From contig DIXP01000094.1 in NCBI GenBank assembly GCA_002436065.1, positions 17,788 through 81,787 of the forward strand: a stretch of 64,000 nucleotides of DNA, given 5' to 3'. Below are positions 1-7,910 of the stretch, piece after piece (positions within the stretch are counted from its first letter, which is position 1; every line of letters begins with the position of its first letter). The notes below the pieces were generated by a model. That model saw only the letters and a program-made list of their open reading frames with translations. It searched no databases and was not told the DNA's origin. The DNA comes from Chloroflexi bacterium UBA6077 (GTDB taxonomy: Bacteria; Chloroflexota; UBA6077). The position numbers and the translations under genes are program-made.

Positions 1-33
1 GGCGCCGTCATTGCCTTCTCCTTGCTCGCTCAT
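1..33 (-). CDS. Possible partial gene running off the left edge
   Basis: Eleven codons (MSEQGEGNDGA) open from an ATG on the minus strand and run off the window. A GAGAACGGG stretch upstream could serve as a ribosome site. The start lies 32 bases after the stop of the receiver-domain gene, so the two could be one operon. No function can be read from so short a piece, and the start itself is a guess. Confidence 0.3.
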   Translation of the reverse strand, partial: MSEQGEGNDGA

Positions 34-65
34 GATCCCGTTCTCAAGTAGCGCCGATTGCGGCT

Positions 66-437
66 TCAGTCAACTAGATCATCGACGGTCTGCAACAGCT
101 TGTCCACATCGAAGGGCATGGGCAGCCATGCCGCAACCCCCCATTCTCGCATCAGCGGCCTCGTGTCATAATCAGTGCTCATCAAGACCACAGCCATCCG
201 CTGGGAATGGGCAGCATCGACGATTCGCCGCATGGTGGCCATGCTCATGCCATCGGCATCCAGGTCGATCAGTACCAGCGAGTGGCTCCCTTCACCGAAT
301 GCATGCAGGGTTTCGGCAGCGGTGCCCACGACCTCCAACCTGTGGCCCCTGCTCGCCAACACGATTTTGAGCAGTTCCGCTATCGACAGCCTCTCTTCAA
401 CGAGAATGATCCCCTTGACCCCTGGAGCCCGTCCCAC
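66..437 (-). CDS. Stand-alone, degenerate response-regulator receiver domain
   Basis: A 123-residue single-domain protein with the receiver layout. Beta-1 ends in an acidic pair (E14, E15), and the hydrophobic strand LVLID ends at a likely phosphoacceptor D58, followed by DADGM. A Ser/Thr pair (S87, T88) sits at the switch position. The invariant Lys before Pro-Phe is replaced: the motif reads LPMPFD, with Met107 where KPF is expected. Loss of that Lys usually weakens phosphorylation-driven switching, so this may be a pseudo-receiver or a constitutive adaptor. There is no DNA-binding output domain. The start is a GTG with a good upstream GGGAGGAAGCG site. No histidine kinase is visible nearby. 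The fold is confident; signalling competence is doubtful. Confidence 0.72.
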   Translation of the reverse strand: MGRAPGVKGIILVEERLSIAELLKIVLASRGHRLEVVGTAAETLHAFGEGSHSLVLIDLDADGMSMATMRRIVDAAHSQRMAVVLMSTDYDTRPLMREWGVAAWLPMPFDVDKLLQTVDDLVD

Positions 438-764
438 CGCTTCCTCCCGGTGCAGCCAGAGCTGCTACCCGCGGCAATAGGCCAATCCCAACACTGAACC
501 GAGCCAACCATATGCACCCAACAGGATGTCGCTACCGCAACGACAACCAAGGAGCCCTTTACTACGACTATCGACCAAAGAGCGTACGTCCTTAGTGGCT
601 TTGGTCCCGGATAGTGTGCGGACCTCTGGAAGCCCGCGGGCTGCAAGCCCTTGACGGGTGAGACCGGGTGGTGCACACTCATGAGGCGGAGGCAGTCGAG
701 GGGCCGCTGGTCAACCAGCCCGCCACAGAATCGATCCGCGAATAGCCACAAAGAGGAAGGATCC
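438..764. other. Intergenic region between divergent receiver and chelatase genes
   Basis: This stretch of about 330 bases separates two divergent starts and must hold both promoters. I found no convincing -35/-10 pair. Its one notable structure is the nested inverted repeat described in its own entry, upstream of the chelatase. Reading frames that cross it lack coding character. Confidence 0.5.
613..679 (+). other. Possible structured leader upstream of chelatase
   Basis: A perfect 7-bp closing helix (AGTGTGC paired with GCACACT) encloses about 53 bases. Inside it are a GGGCT-GCA-AGCCC hairpin and a GCCCGCGGGC palindrome. It ends 85 bases before the chelatase start. The cobalamin-riboswitch signature GCCACTG is absent, so I do not assign it to that class. 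It could be a leader RNA element, an operator, or chance. Confidence 0.25.
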
Positions 765-1295
765 TTGAAGACGACGATAGTGCTCGCGATGCACGGCGCC
801 CCTCCCAAGGATTTCCCCAGACGGGAGTTGGGCGAGTTCTTCGGACTCAGCCACCAACTGGGGCACTCCGGCGGTCAAGACCATGCCGCGCTGCAAGACC
901 GCCACCGCGAGCTAGAGACCATGATGCGCGCATGGCCGCGCACGGAAGCGAACGATCCATACCATGCTGCCGCCTTCAGGCTTGCCGAGCAGCTTCGGCT
1001 GGCGACCGCCGACGAGGTGGTCGTAGGCTTCAATGAGTTCTGTGGCCCCACCCTGGATCAAGCCCTCGACGAGGCAGCCCGGGAGCACCCAGACCGCATC
1101 GTCGTGGTCACGCCCATGATGACCCGGGGCGGGGGGCATTCCGAGGTTGATATCCCGCGATCGGTCCAAGCGGCTCAAGAGCGGCATCCGGGCATCAATA
1201 TCCGCTTCGTCTGGCCTTTTGAGGTGTCGGAAATCGCCGCATTCCTGGCAGCGCAGGTACAGAAGCATCTCCGGGGAATCGAAGAAGGGCAGTGA
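765..1295 (+). CDS. CbiX/SirB-type sirohydrochlorin chelatase-like protein
   Basis: A 176-residue protein resembling the small class II chelatases that insert Co2+ or Fe2+ into sirohydrochlorin for cobalamin or siroheme. Visible features are an N-terminal VLAMHGAPP strand-loop with metal-binding-type His10, and a late TPMMTRGGGHSEVDIP motif with His125 and Glu127, matching the CbiX pattern (TP...GGH..DIP). The chosen start is a TTG behind a strong AAGAGGAAGG site; an upstream in-frame extension would add 38 Arg/Ser-rich, non-conserved residues. The insert rich in Gly/His at residues 30-48 is unusual. No other corrin or heme gene is in the window, so the physiological metal is unknown. A ferrochelatase-like (HemH) role is the main alternative. 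Confidence 0.8.
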   Translation: MKTTIVLAMHGAPPKDFPRRELGEFFGLSHQLGHSGGQDHAALQDRHRELETMMRAWPRTEANDPYHAAAFRLAEQLRLATADEVVVGFNEFCGPTLDQALDEAAREHPDRIVVVTPMMTRGGGHSEVDIPRSVQAAQERHPGINIRFVWPFEVSEIAAFLAAQVQKHLRGIEEGQ

Positions 1296-1329
1296 GGCGG
1301 CCAATGGCTTGGCCTCGCTGCCCTGGGAT

Positions 1330-2763
1330 TTACAGGTAGGTTTGGACGTGCTTCTGGCCGTCGTATGTCAAGAGCAGTCTGCGGTCGTCAAGCACTGTCT
1401 CCAGGTGAACCGGCCGCCCCCACAGATCAAAGATGGCTTGCATCGTCCTCTCGGCGTACTTGATGTCTAGCTCCTGCCCCTCGAAGCTGTGCCTCAAGTA
1501 CATCTCGCGGTTCCGACCATAGTCGCCATCCTCGACCACGATATAGGGGACACCGAAGTTGGTCATACTGGCAACCAAATTGTCGCGGATCTTCGTCCAG
1601 TCCTTCTCAGCGACAACCCACTGGTCACCCTCCCGCTTGTACACGTACAGGTCTAGCTCGTCGATCAACTCCTTCGTCAGGTAATTCCGAAGGAAGGAGA
1701 CGTCGCTATCCAACTCTCGCACCTCGAACATCTTCGCGAGCCCCTCGCCGCCCTTACGCTCGAAGTCTCTCCGCTCTTCTTCGGTAGGGTTGTCCCACCG
1801 ATTCTTGATGGACTCGAATATCTTTACCCCTACATAGTAGGGATTCACCTGGCGCGGAGTGGGGGCAAGCACGCTGGCGTTCAGGTTGGAGAACTGGATG
1901 TACTCGTCCGTGGAGAGGTCCAGCTCTCGCATGATCTCCCGATGCCAATAGCTGGCCCAGCCCTCGTTCATTATCTTCGTTATCATCTGAGGGACGAAGT
2001 AAAGCTGCTCATTTCTTACGATATAGATTATGTCGCGTTGCCAGTTCTCCAAGTCAGCGGCATGCTCCGCGATGAAGAGTAGGATGTCCTTCTCAGGCTC
2101 GGCAGGGAACCTCCTCCTGGGATGCTCCTCCTGGACCTCTGCCTGCTCGATTGGGTCCAGGTGAAAGAGGTCATCATAGGGGGTTTCCCTGGCGGACGGC
2201 CCCTCTCCGTCCTCGCCCACCACCAGAGACGCCTTTGGCCTCAGCGATAGATTGGGATCCACATGCTCCTCTATGCAGAGCACCCGATCCAGGAACTTCT
2301 CCACCTCCAGGCGGCCATGATGGAACTCGTAGTTCCGAAGGCGCTCAGCGTTAACGCTAGCGCCCTCCACCATCTGGCGATTGGTGTGCCGGAAGTGCAC
2401 ATTGTGTTTGAAGAAGTCGCTGTGAGCGAGCACATGGGCCGCCACGAGCTTGTTCTGGATCTTGCTATTGCCCTCGAGGAGGAAGGCATAGCACGGATCG
2501 GTGTTGATTACTAACTCGTAGATCTTGCTGAGGCCATAGTCGTACATCATCTTCATCCGCTGGTACGCCTTGCCGTGCGTCCAGTGGGAAAAGCGGCCCG
2601 GGATTCCGTAGGCCCCGAACTCGTACATGATGGCCGCTGGGACGATTTCGAAATGAGTTGGGAAGGGGTCGAGACCGAGGCGGTGGGCGATATGCCATAT
2701 CCTCTCGATCGTCTCCTCCAGATCCGTCATCTCCTTGGGGGTCATCAGCGGGCTGTCGTTCAC
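1330..2763 (-). CDS. spoVR: SpoVR family protein (YcgB-like)
   Basis: A 477-residue protein of the SpoVR family, near the usual family length. It has the conserved N-terminal run with MYEFGAYGIPGRFSHW, the HVLAHSDFFKHN segment, and a central NEGWASYWHREIM motif rich in His/Glu. The biochemical function of SpoVR is not established; the family is linked to spore cortex formation in Bacillus and to stress responses in enterics. The GTG start overlaps the stop of the DUF444 gene by four bases and has AGAGGAAAC upstream, which implies translational coupling. It is the third gene of a prkA-DUF444-spoVR operon, an order also seen in other phyla. Family assignment is secure; role is inferred from context. 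Confidence 0.93.
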   Translation of the reverse strand: MNDSPLMTPKEMTDLEETIERIWHIAHRLGLDPFPTHFEIVPAAIMYEFGAYGIPGRFSHWTHGKAYQRMKMMYDYGLSKIYELVINTDPCYAFLLEGNSKIQNKLVAAHVLAHSDFFKHNVHFRHTNRQMVEGASVNAERLRNYEFHHGRLEVEKFLDRVLCIEEHVDPNLSLRPKASLVVGEDGEGPSARETPYDDLFHLDPIEQAEVQEEHPRRRFPAEPEKDILLFIAEHAADLENWQRDIIYIVRNEQLYFVPQMITKIMNEGWASYWHREIMRELDLSTDEYIQFSNLNASVLAPTPRQVNPYYVGVKIFESIKNRWDNPTEEERRDFERKGGEGLAKMFEVRELDSDVSFLRNYLTKELIDELDLYVYKREGDQWVVAEKDWTKIRDNLVASMTNFGVPYIVVEDGDYGRNREMYLRHSFEGQELDIKYAERTMQAIFDLWGRPVHLETVLDDRRLLLTYDGQKHVQTYL

Positions 2764-3917
2764 GTTTCCTCTCCAGTCTGCTTGCTGAAGAACTTCTGCA
2801 GCGCTGGAAGGACGCCGGCCTTCTCCTCGATGGTCACGCCGATGAACTTGGGATCCTGGATGTTCTGAAATGCCGACATCAGAGTGCTCAGGGAGCCGTA
2901 TCCCCCCTGCCTGATCTCACCATAGCCGAACACGTTGCACTGTCTGAGCATCTCGCCCACCAGATCCAGGCAGAGGCGATTGTCCGTCTCCCCCCAGTTG
3001 TCACCGTCGGAGAAGTGGAACGGGAAGATGTTCCACTGGCTCGGGTTGTAACGCTCCTTTATGACGTCCAGGGCCAGCCTGTAGGCCGAGGAAACCTTGG
3101 TACCGCCGCTCTCGCCCAGGGTAAAGAACGTGTCCTCATCCACCACCTTGGCCTCAGTGTGGTGGGTGATGAAGACGATCTCCACCTGGTTGTACTTCTT
3201 TCGTAGGAACTTCACCATCCAGAAGTAGAAGCTCCGACTGATGTACTTCTCGAACTCGCCCATGGAGCCCGATACGTCCCGCATTGCGATGATGACCGCA
3301 TTGGTGTCGAACCTGATATCCTCGGTCCACGTCTTGAATCGCAGATCGTCGTTCTTCAAGCCGCCAAAGGTCGGGTGACCGTCCTTGGCATTACGCCGGA
3401 TGTTCTCCAGCACCGTCCGCTTCTTGTCCATGGTGGCCATGGGGCCGGACTTGCGGATGTCGTTGAAGCGGGTAACCTTGCTCTCCAACTGCTGGGCCTG
3501 CTTCTGCTCCAGGTTTGGCAGCTCCAGGTCCTCGAAGATCAGATCCGCCAGTTCATCTATGGTGATCTCGGCCTCGAAGTAATCGAAGCCGGGCTGGTCG
3601 CCGGCGCCCTTGCCCTTGCCCGGACCCTCCTGGCCGGACTCGTTCAGAACGTCCCCAATCTGAGAGTCCCCGTTCCCCTGGCCCACATTGTCTTTCCTGT
3701 TGGGGTCGAACCGGAAATGCGGTAGTTCCAACGAACGGATGGGCACCTTGATGGCCTTGTCGCCCTCCGAAGTGACGATCGCCTCCTCGGCAACGATGTC
3801 GGCCAGGTTGCCCCTTATCGCCTCTTTGACCTTCTCATTATGCCTTGCCTGGTCGGCCGGCGCCTTGCGGTGCAGCGACCAGTCGTGTCTCGAAAGAGAT
3901 ATTGCCCACTTCGTCAT
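2760..3917 (-). CDS. yhbH: DUF444 (YeaH/YhbH) protein with VWA-like domain
   Basis: A 385-residue DUF444 protein. The N-terminus (MTKWAISLSRHDWSLHRK) is followed by a Gly/Lys-rich, probably disordered linker at residues 78-110, then a von Willebrand A-like domain with a MIDAS motif RDVSGSMG (D214-S218). The family acts with the PrkA kinase in sporulation (Bacillus YhbH) or starvation adaptation (E. coli YeaH); the molecular role is unknown, and the VWA domain suggests metal-dependent protein binding. The start is well set by AAGGGGGGAACAA just before the ATG. It lies 112 bases after prkA and overlaps spoVR by four bases. Confidence 0.93.
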   Translation of the reverse strand: MTKWAISLSRHDWSLHRKAPADQARHNEKVKEAIRGNLADIVAEEAIVTSEGDKAIKVPIRSLELPHFRFDPNRKDNVGQGNGDSQIGDVLNESGQEGPGKGKGAGDQPGFDYFEAEITIDELADLIFEDLELPNLEQKQAQQLESKVTRFNDIRKSGPMATMDKKRTVLENIRRNAKDGHPTFGGLKNDDLRFKTWTEDIRFDTNAVIIAMRDVSGSMGEFEKYISRSFYFWMVKFLRKKYNQVEIVFITHHTEAKVVDEDTFFTLGESGGTKVSSAYRLALDVIKERYNPSQWNIFPFHFSDGDNWGETDNRLCLDLVGEMLRQCNVFGYGEIRQGGYGSLSTLMSAFQNIQDPKFIGVTIEEKAGVLPALQKFFSKQTGEET

Positions 3918-3960
3918 TTGTTCCCCCCTTTGGGGAGAGCTAGAGCCAAGACTTCTTGCC

Positions 3961-4017
3961 GCTGAGGACCGCTCGCGGTTCCCAGCAGTCGAAAGCTGTC
4001 AGTCCTCGGTCCTCAGC
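3961..4017. repeat. Intergenic inverted repeat between prkA and DUF444
   Basis: Eleven-base arms GCTGAGGACCG and CGGTCCTCAGC flank a 35-base spacer that itself contains AGCAGTCGAAAGCTGT-like partial symmetry. The element fills most of the gap between prkA and the DUF444 gene. It may be a small interspersed repeat or an mRNA-processing hairpin inside the operon. There is no T-run, so it is unlikely to be a strong terminator. Confidence 0.5.
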
Positions 4018-4029
4018 AGCCAGCCCTCA

Positions 4030-5925
4030 TCAGCGGTTGAGTAAGGTGCCCACGTAGGTGAGCAGTTCGTTGGCACATACGTGGCAGTAGCCATGCTCCT
4101 GCACAAGCGTGTCCACCACATCGTTGATCCGTTTCAACTGCTCAGAATCAGGCGTCCTGGTGGAGGTGGTGATCTTCACCACGTCCCTCAGGTCGGCAAA
4201 CAGCTTCTTCTCTATTGCCTCTTTCAAACGCTCGTGATTGCGGTAGTCCAGCCGCTGGCCTCGACGAGCCACGGCGCTGATGCGGATCAGGATCTCCTCG
4301 CGAAACGCCTTCTTGGCGTTCTCAGTGACTCCGATCTGCTCCTCAACGCTGCGCATCAGCTTCTCGTCTGGCTCCACTTCCTCTTCAGTTATTGGATCGC
4401 GGAGCTTCGCCCTGTTGGCGAAAGCCTCGACGTTGTCCAGGTAGTTGTTGAACAGGGTCTTGGCGCTCTCTTCGAAGGAGTAGACGAATGCCTTCTGGAC
4501 TTCCTTCTTGGCCATTTCGTCGTACTCTCTCCGAGTCTCCGAAATGAGGTTCAGGAACTTCTCCTTCTCCTCACGTTTCAGCGAAGTATGCTGCTCGAAG
4601 CCATCCTTGAGAGCCCTCAGGGCATCGATGGGGCTGATGCACTTGGTTCCATGTTGCACCAGGGCGCTGGACAGGCGGTTGATCACGTAGCGCGGCGAGA
4701 TGCCATCCATCCCCTCACGCAACGCCTCCTCCTGCAGCTCCCTGACATCCTTCTGAGAGAAGTCCTCGGTGTCCTCCCCATCGTACAGCTTGAGCTTCTT
4801 CATCAAGCTCATGCCGGCCTTCTTGGATGTCTCCAATCGCGACAGGATGGCGAACATACTGGCGATCTTGAGGGTGTGGGGCGCGATGTGCACGTTCTTC
4901 AGGCCGCTCTGGCCGATAAGCTTCTCGTAAATCCTGATCTCATCAGAGAGCCTCAGGTTGTACGGCACCTTGATGAGAATGATCCTGTCCTGGAGCGCCT
5001 CCGCTTTTCGGTTAGCCACGAAGGCGTTGTACTCGTTCTCGTTGGTGTGGCTCATCACCACTTCGTCTGCATAGATCATGGCGAAGCGGCCGGTCTTGAT
5101 GGACTGTTCCTGGGACAGGGTTAGGAGCCCATACAGGAACTTCTCATCGCACTTGAGCATCTCGATGAATTCCATCAGGCCCCTATTAGCTATGTTCAGC
5201 TCGCCGTCGAAGCGATAGGCCCGCGGGTCGCTCTCGCTTCCATACTCGCCTATGGTGGACAGGTCGATCGAGCCGGTTAACTCGCTGATGTCCTGGCTCT
5301 TCGGATCGCTGGGAGAGAAGGTGCCGATACCAACGCGCTGCTTCTCCGTGAAGGCGATCCGCTCTACTGGCATGTCCTCGGATCGCCCCCCGTGCTGCTC
5401 CCTGAGCACCATCTGACAGTGAGGGCAGAGTTCGCCCTCGATGTATATGCCATACTCCCGATGAATGTCGGGTCTCAGCGACTCGGGGATCAGGTGCAAC
5501 GGCTCCTCGTGCATTGGGCAGCCCTTGATAGCGTACACCGCCCCCACATCCGACTTGGTGTACTCCTCCAAGCCCCTCTTGAGTAGCGAGACGATGGTGG
5601 ACTTGCCACCACCAACCGGGCCCATCAGCAGCAAGATCCTCTTGCGGACCTCCAGCCGTTTGGCGGCGGAGTTGAAGTACTCCACCAGCTGATCGAGGGT
5701 CTTTTCGAGACCGAATATCTCCCTGTCGAAGAACTGGTACTGCTTCTCACCCTTCTCGCCCTGACCCACTCCGGCGCTCATTATCATGTCGTAAATCCTG
5801 GCGTGGGCGAGCTGAGCCAATCCGGGGTTCTTCTGGACTAGCTTCCAATAGTCAGCGAAGGTCCCTTGCCACTTCAGACTCTCTTCTTCTGCCCGAAACT
5901 GCTCTAGTCGCTCGATGAGATTCAT
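4030..5925 (-). CDS. prkA: PrkA family serine protein kinase / AAA+ protein
   Basis: A 631-residue PrkA homologue at typical family length. The N-terminal AAA+ part has Walker A GPVGGGKS at residues 102-109. A conserved CPMHEEPLHLIP segment and a CPHC pair follow, as in PrkA proteins, then the YANEV-like region (here IYADEVVMSHTN). The C-terminal part belongs to the PrkA kinase-like domain. PrkA drives sporulation-linked regulation in Bacillus and starvation responses in E. coli (YeaG); whether it acts as kinase or as AAA+ protease is debated. I start it at the ATG preceded by GAGGAGG nine bases away; a longer frame would add 31 Arg-rich residues. First gene of the operon with DUF444 and spoVR. 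Confidence 0.95.
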   Translation of the reverse strand: MNLIERLEQFRAEEESLKWQGTFADYWKLVQKNPGLAQLAHARIYDMIMSAGVGQGEKGEKQYQFFDREIFGLEKTLDQLVEYFNSAAKRLEVRKRILLLMGPVGGGKSTIVSLLKRGLEEYTKSDVGAVYAIKGCPMHEEPLHLIPESLRPDIHREYGIYIEGELCPHCQMVLREQHGGRSEDMPVERIAFTEKQRVGIGTFSPSDPKSQDISELTGSIDLSTIGEYGSESDPRAYRFDGELNIANRGLMEFIEMLKCDEKFLYGLLTLSQEQSIKTGRFAMIYADEVVMSHTNENEYNAFVANRKAEALQDRIILIKVPYNLRLSDEIRIYEKLIGQSGLKNVHIAPHTLKIASMFAILSRLETSKKAGMSLMKKLKLYDGEDTEDFSQKDVRELQEEALREGMDGISPRYVINRLSSALVQHGTKCISPIDALRALKDGFEQHTSLKREEKEKFLNLISETRREYDEMAKKEVQKAFVYSFEESAKTLFNNYLDNVEAFANRAKLRDPITEEEVEPDEKLMRSVEEQIGVTENAKKAFREEILIRISAVARRGQRLDYRNHERLKEAIEKKLFADLRDVVKITTSTRTPDSEQLKRINDVVDTLVQEHGYCHVCANELLTYVGTLLNR

Positions 5926-6548
5926 GCCGTCATGCCTCCTCTGCCGTCGGCTACCTGCAGATCGCCGTCTTCGATCCCCTTCAGGACCCTGCAGGGCGGG
6001 CCCATTCACTGAACCCATCCGCCAGGCACTCCTTGTCTATCTACACGCTCCCAGTAACAAAAACGGGCCACGCTCACTCCCACCTGTGGAGTCGATACAA
6101 GCTAGCCCTCTTCTGCATCGGCGCGTATAGATTGAGCTATCCTATTGGTCTGTAGGCCCTCCGTGTGACCTGCTGGCACTGCAGGCAGCCGGCTGGGAGT
6201 CAGAAGCTACCGTAGCCTCGGGCACTACTCCGGCGATGTCTACCTCGAACGGTCGACCCCGTCTCGCGTCGCTGCGTCTCACGGCCGCGGATAGTGCAGA
6301 ATGCATGCCATTTTTAGGCAGCGTGTGTTGTCGCGATGCGATTCTGGCGTGGCTGTACAGGAAACAGTCCTGGACGAATAATGAAGGAGAAGCAAGAGGC
6401 ACAGAGAAGACAGGGGCATTAGCGCTTGGGCTTGATCAACTGGTGCATCCAGCGAGTCCACGTCGCTTTCCGAGGGAGAGAGCCCGAGGTTGAAACCGTC
6501 GGGCTCACGTCCATAGCGTAGCTGCCAGGGATTTGGTGGATGGACCAC
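5926..6548. other. Intergenic region upstream of prkA operon
   Basis: About 620 bases without a supportable gene. Three short frames of 85-89 codons overlap one another on both strands and have no recognisable motifs, so I leave them out. The region must carry the prkA operon promoter (minus strand) and the 3' end of the GT39-like gene's transcript. I could not pick out a confident promoter, terminator or repeat here. Confidence 0.5.
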
Positions 6549-7910
6549 TTAGCGCATGCCATGCCACTCGGTAACGGTGAAGCCTGGCTCCCCTCGCCGA
6601 GCCCGTTCCAACTGCGCCTGCTGCCAGCGGTCGAACTCGGAGTACTCAACCGCAGGCTGTCGCGCGGCCGCCGTCGCAGGCTGGACAGCCCAATCGAAAT
6701 ACCACCAAAGGTTGAAGGCGCATATCGCCATGACCAGGGAAACCAGCAAGGGGGCAACCCCCTTGGCCGTAGTGAAGCGCCACAGGAGGTTCAGGGTCAC
6801 TCCCGCGAAGAGATAGATGGCCGGAACCACCACGATGGCTCGCCCCGTGTCAGGGGTGCCGATGCTAAGTATCTGGGTAGCAAGGAGAGGCACGAACAGC
6901 AGGAGGTACCAGAGCGCCGTCCGCCGGAGCATCAGCAGTCCAGCCAGCAGCCCGGCGACGTACAGGGCGCCAGTGGCGTAGTCCAGTGGAGGGCTGCCTG
7001 GCGGCGTGTAGCGTGGAGTCTGGAACTTGTCCGCCTCCAGCAGCACAAAGCCCCGAATGGTCCGCTCCGTTTGCAGCCCCAGCAGCCTGACTGGGTCTCG
7101 CTCACCGAAATAGGGCTGCTTTTGGTGAAAGATGGAGACAGATTCCACCCGTCGGTTGGTGTACTCCCAGTCTCGCTGGAACAGCTGAAACTGGGGGAGG
7201 AAAAGGCCGCCGGCCACCACTATCATCAGGAGGGCGCCGGCCAGAGTGCTCCGCCACCGGTCCCTTCGAAGCAGCAGGCCGGCGGGTAGGAACAGCAGCA
7301 GAGCAGCCACAATCGCTCTGCCGGCGTAATACCCGTAGAGGGTCAGGCCGATAGCCACCCCCGCCAGCAGGTACGTGTGCCATTTCTGGCGATCCAGGGC
7401 CTCCAGTAGGAGATATGCCGACAGCAGCGCAAATGGCACAACATACACGTTGGCCCAGGCAGTCCTCGAGAAGTTCAGGTACCAGAGCGAGGTTGACAGG
7501 AGCAGCGTCGAGAGAAGGGCAGGCATCGGCTGCACCGCTCGTCGCGCCAACAGGTAGAAGGGGAACAGGGCAAGGCTACTGGTGACCACAGCCGCCATCC
7601 TCATGCCCACCACCGTCAGGCCGCACAGCTTCACAAAGAAGGCCATCAGGTACACGCTGAAGGCAGGCAGCTGCGTCCAATCCAGGCCGATCAGGTCAGG
7701 TCCGGTGCCGGACAGGATGTGGTGAACGTCCGACATGTTGTCGGCCTCGTCGGGCATGACGTTCGTCGGCACCTGGTCCAACAGCAGGATTCGGACGGCG
7801 AAGGCAAGAGCCACCACCAGAAGGAGGGGTAGCGCTTCGTGGCGATCGACTGGGGACACCGCGGGCGGCCGCAGCCTGTTGGCGAGCTTCGAGAAAGCCC
7901 GTAGCCCCAC
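6549..7910 (-). CDS. GT39/GT83-like integral membrane glycosyltransferase
   Basis: A 453-residue polytopic protein with about ten hydrophobic segments. After the first transmembrane helix, the first external loop carries an acidic MPDEADN motif, the metal/substrate-binding signature of lipid-linked-sugar glycosyltransferases (dolichyl-phosphomannose mannosyltransferase/ArnT superfamily). FLxRxAW-like and YGYYAGRA stretches also fit. The family moves a sugar from polyprenyl phosphate to protein or lipid on the outer face of the membrane. The C-terminal 50 residues after the last helix are soluble. Its GTG start shares one base with the stop of mnmG, so it is coupled to mnmG translation. Donor and acceptor cannot be deduced. 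Confidence 0.72.
   Translation of the reverse strand: MGLRAFSKLANRLRPPAVSPVDRHEALPLLLVVALAFAVRILLLDQVPTNVMPDEADNMSDVHHILSGTGPDLIGLDWTQLPAFSVYLMAFFVKLCGLTVVGMRMAAVVTSSLALFPFYLLARRAVQPMPALLSTLLLSTSLWYLNFSRTAWANVYVVPFALLSAYLLLEALDRQKWHTYLLAGVAIGLTLYGYYAGRAIVAALLLFLPAGLLLRRDRWRSTLAGALLMIVVAGGLFLPQFQLFQRDWEYTNRRVESVSIFHQKQPYFGERDPVRLLGLQTERTIRGFVLLEADKFQTPRYTPPGSPPLDYATGALYVAGLLAGLLMLRRTALWYLLLFVPLLATQILSIGTPDTGRAIVVVPAIYLFAGVTLNLLWRFTTAKGVAPLLVSLVMAICAFNLWWYFDWAVQPATAAARQPAVEYSEFDRWQQAQLERARRGEPGFTVTEWHGMR

Noticed and set aside
613..679. Cobalamin riboswitch ahead of the chelatase
   Set aside because: The conserved GCCACTG box and other core segments are absent.
380..808. 142-codon minus-strand frame spanning the receiver and chelatase starts
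   Set aside because: It overlaps both genes and has no motif or ribosome site that fits.
4081..5124. Long plus-strand open frame (347 codons) opposite prkA
   Set aside because: It is fully antisense to a clear PrkA gene and has no motif; GC-rich genes create such mirror frames.
6142..6548. Small overlapping frames upstream of the prkA operon
   Set aside because: They overlap on both strands, are Arg/Ser-rich, and have no ribosome sites or family features.
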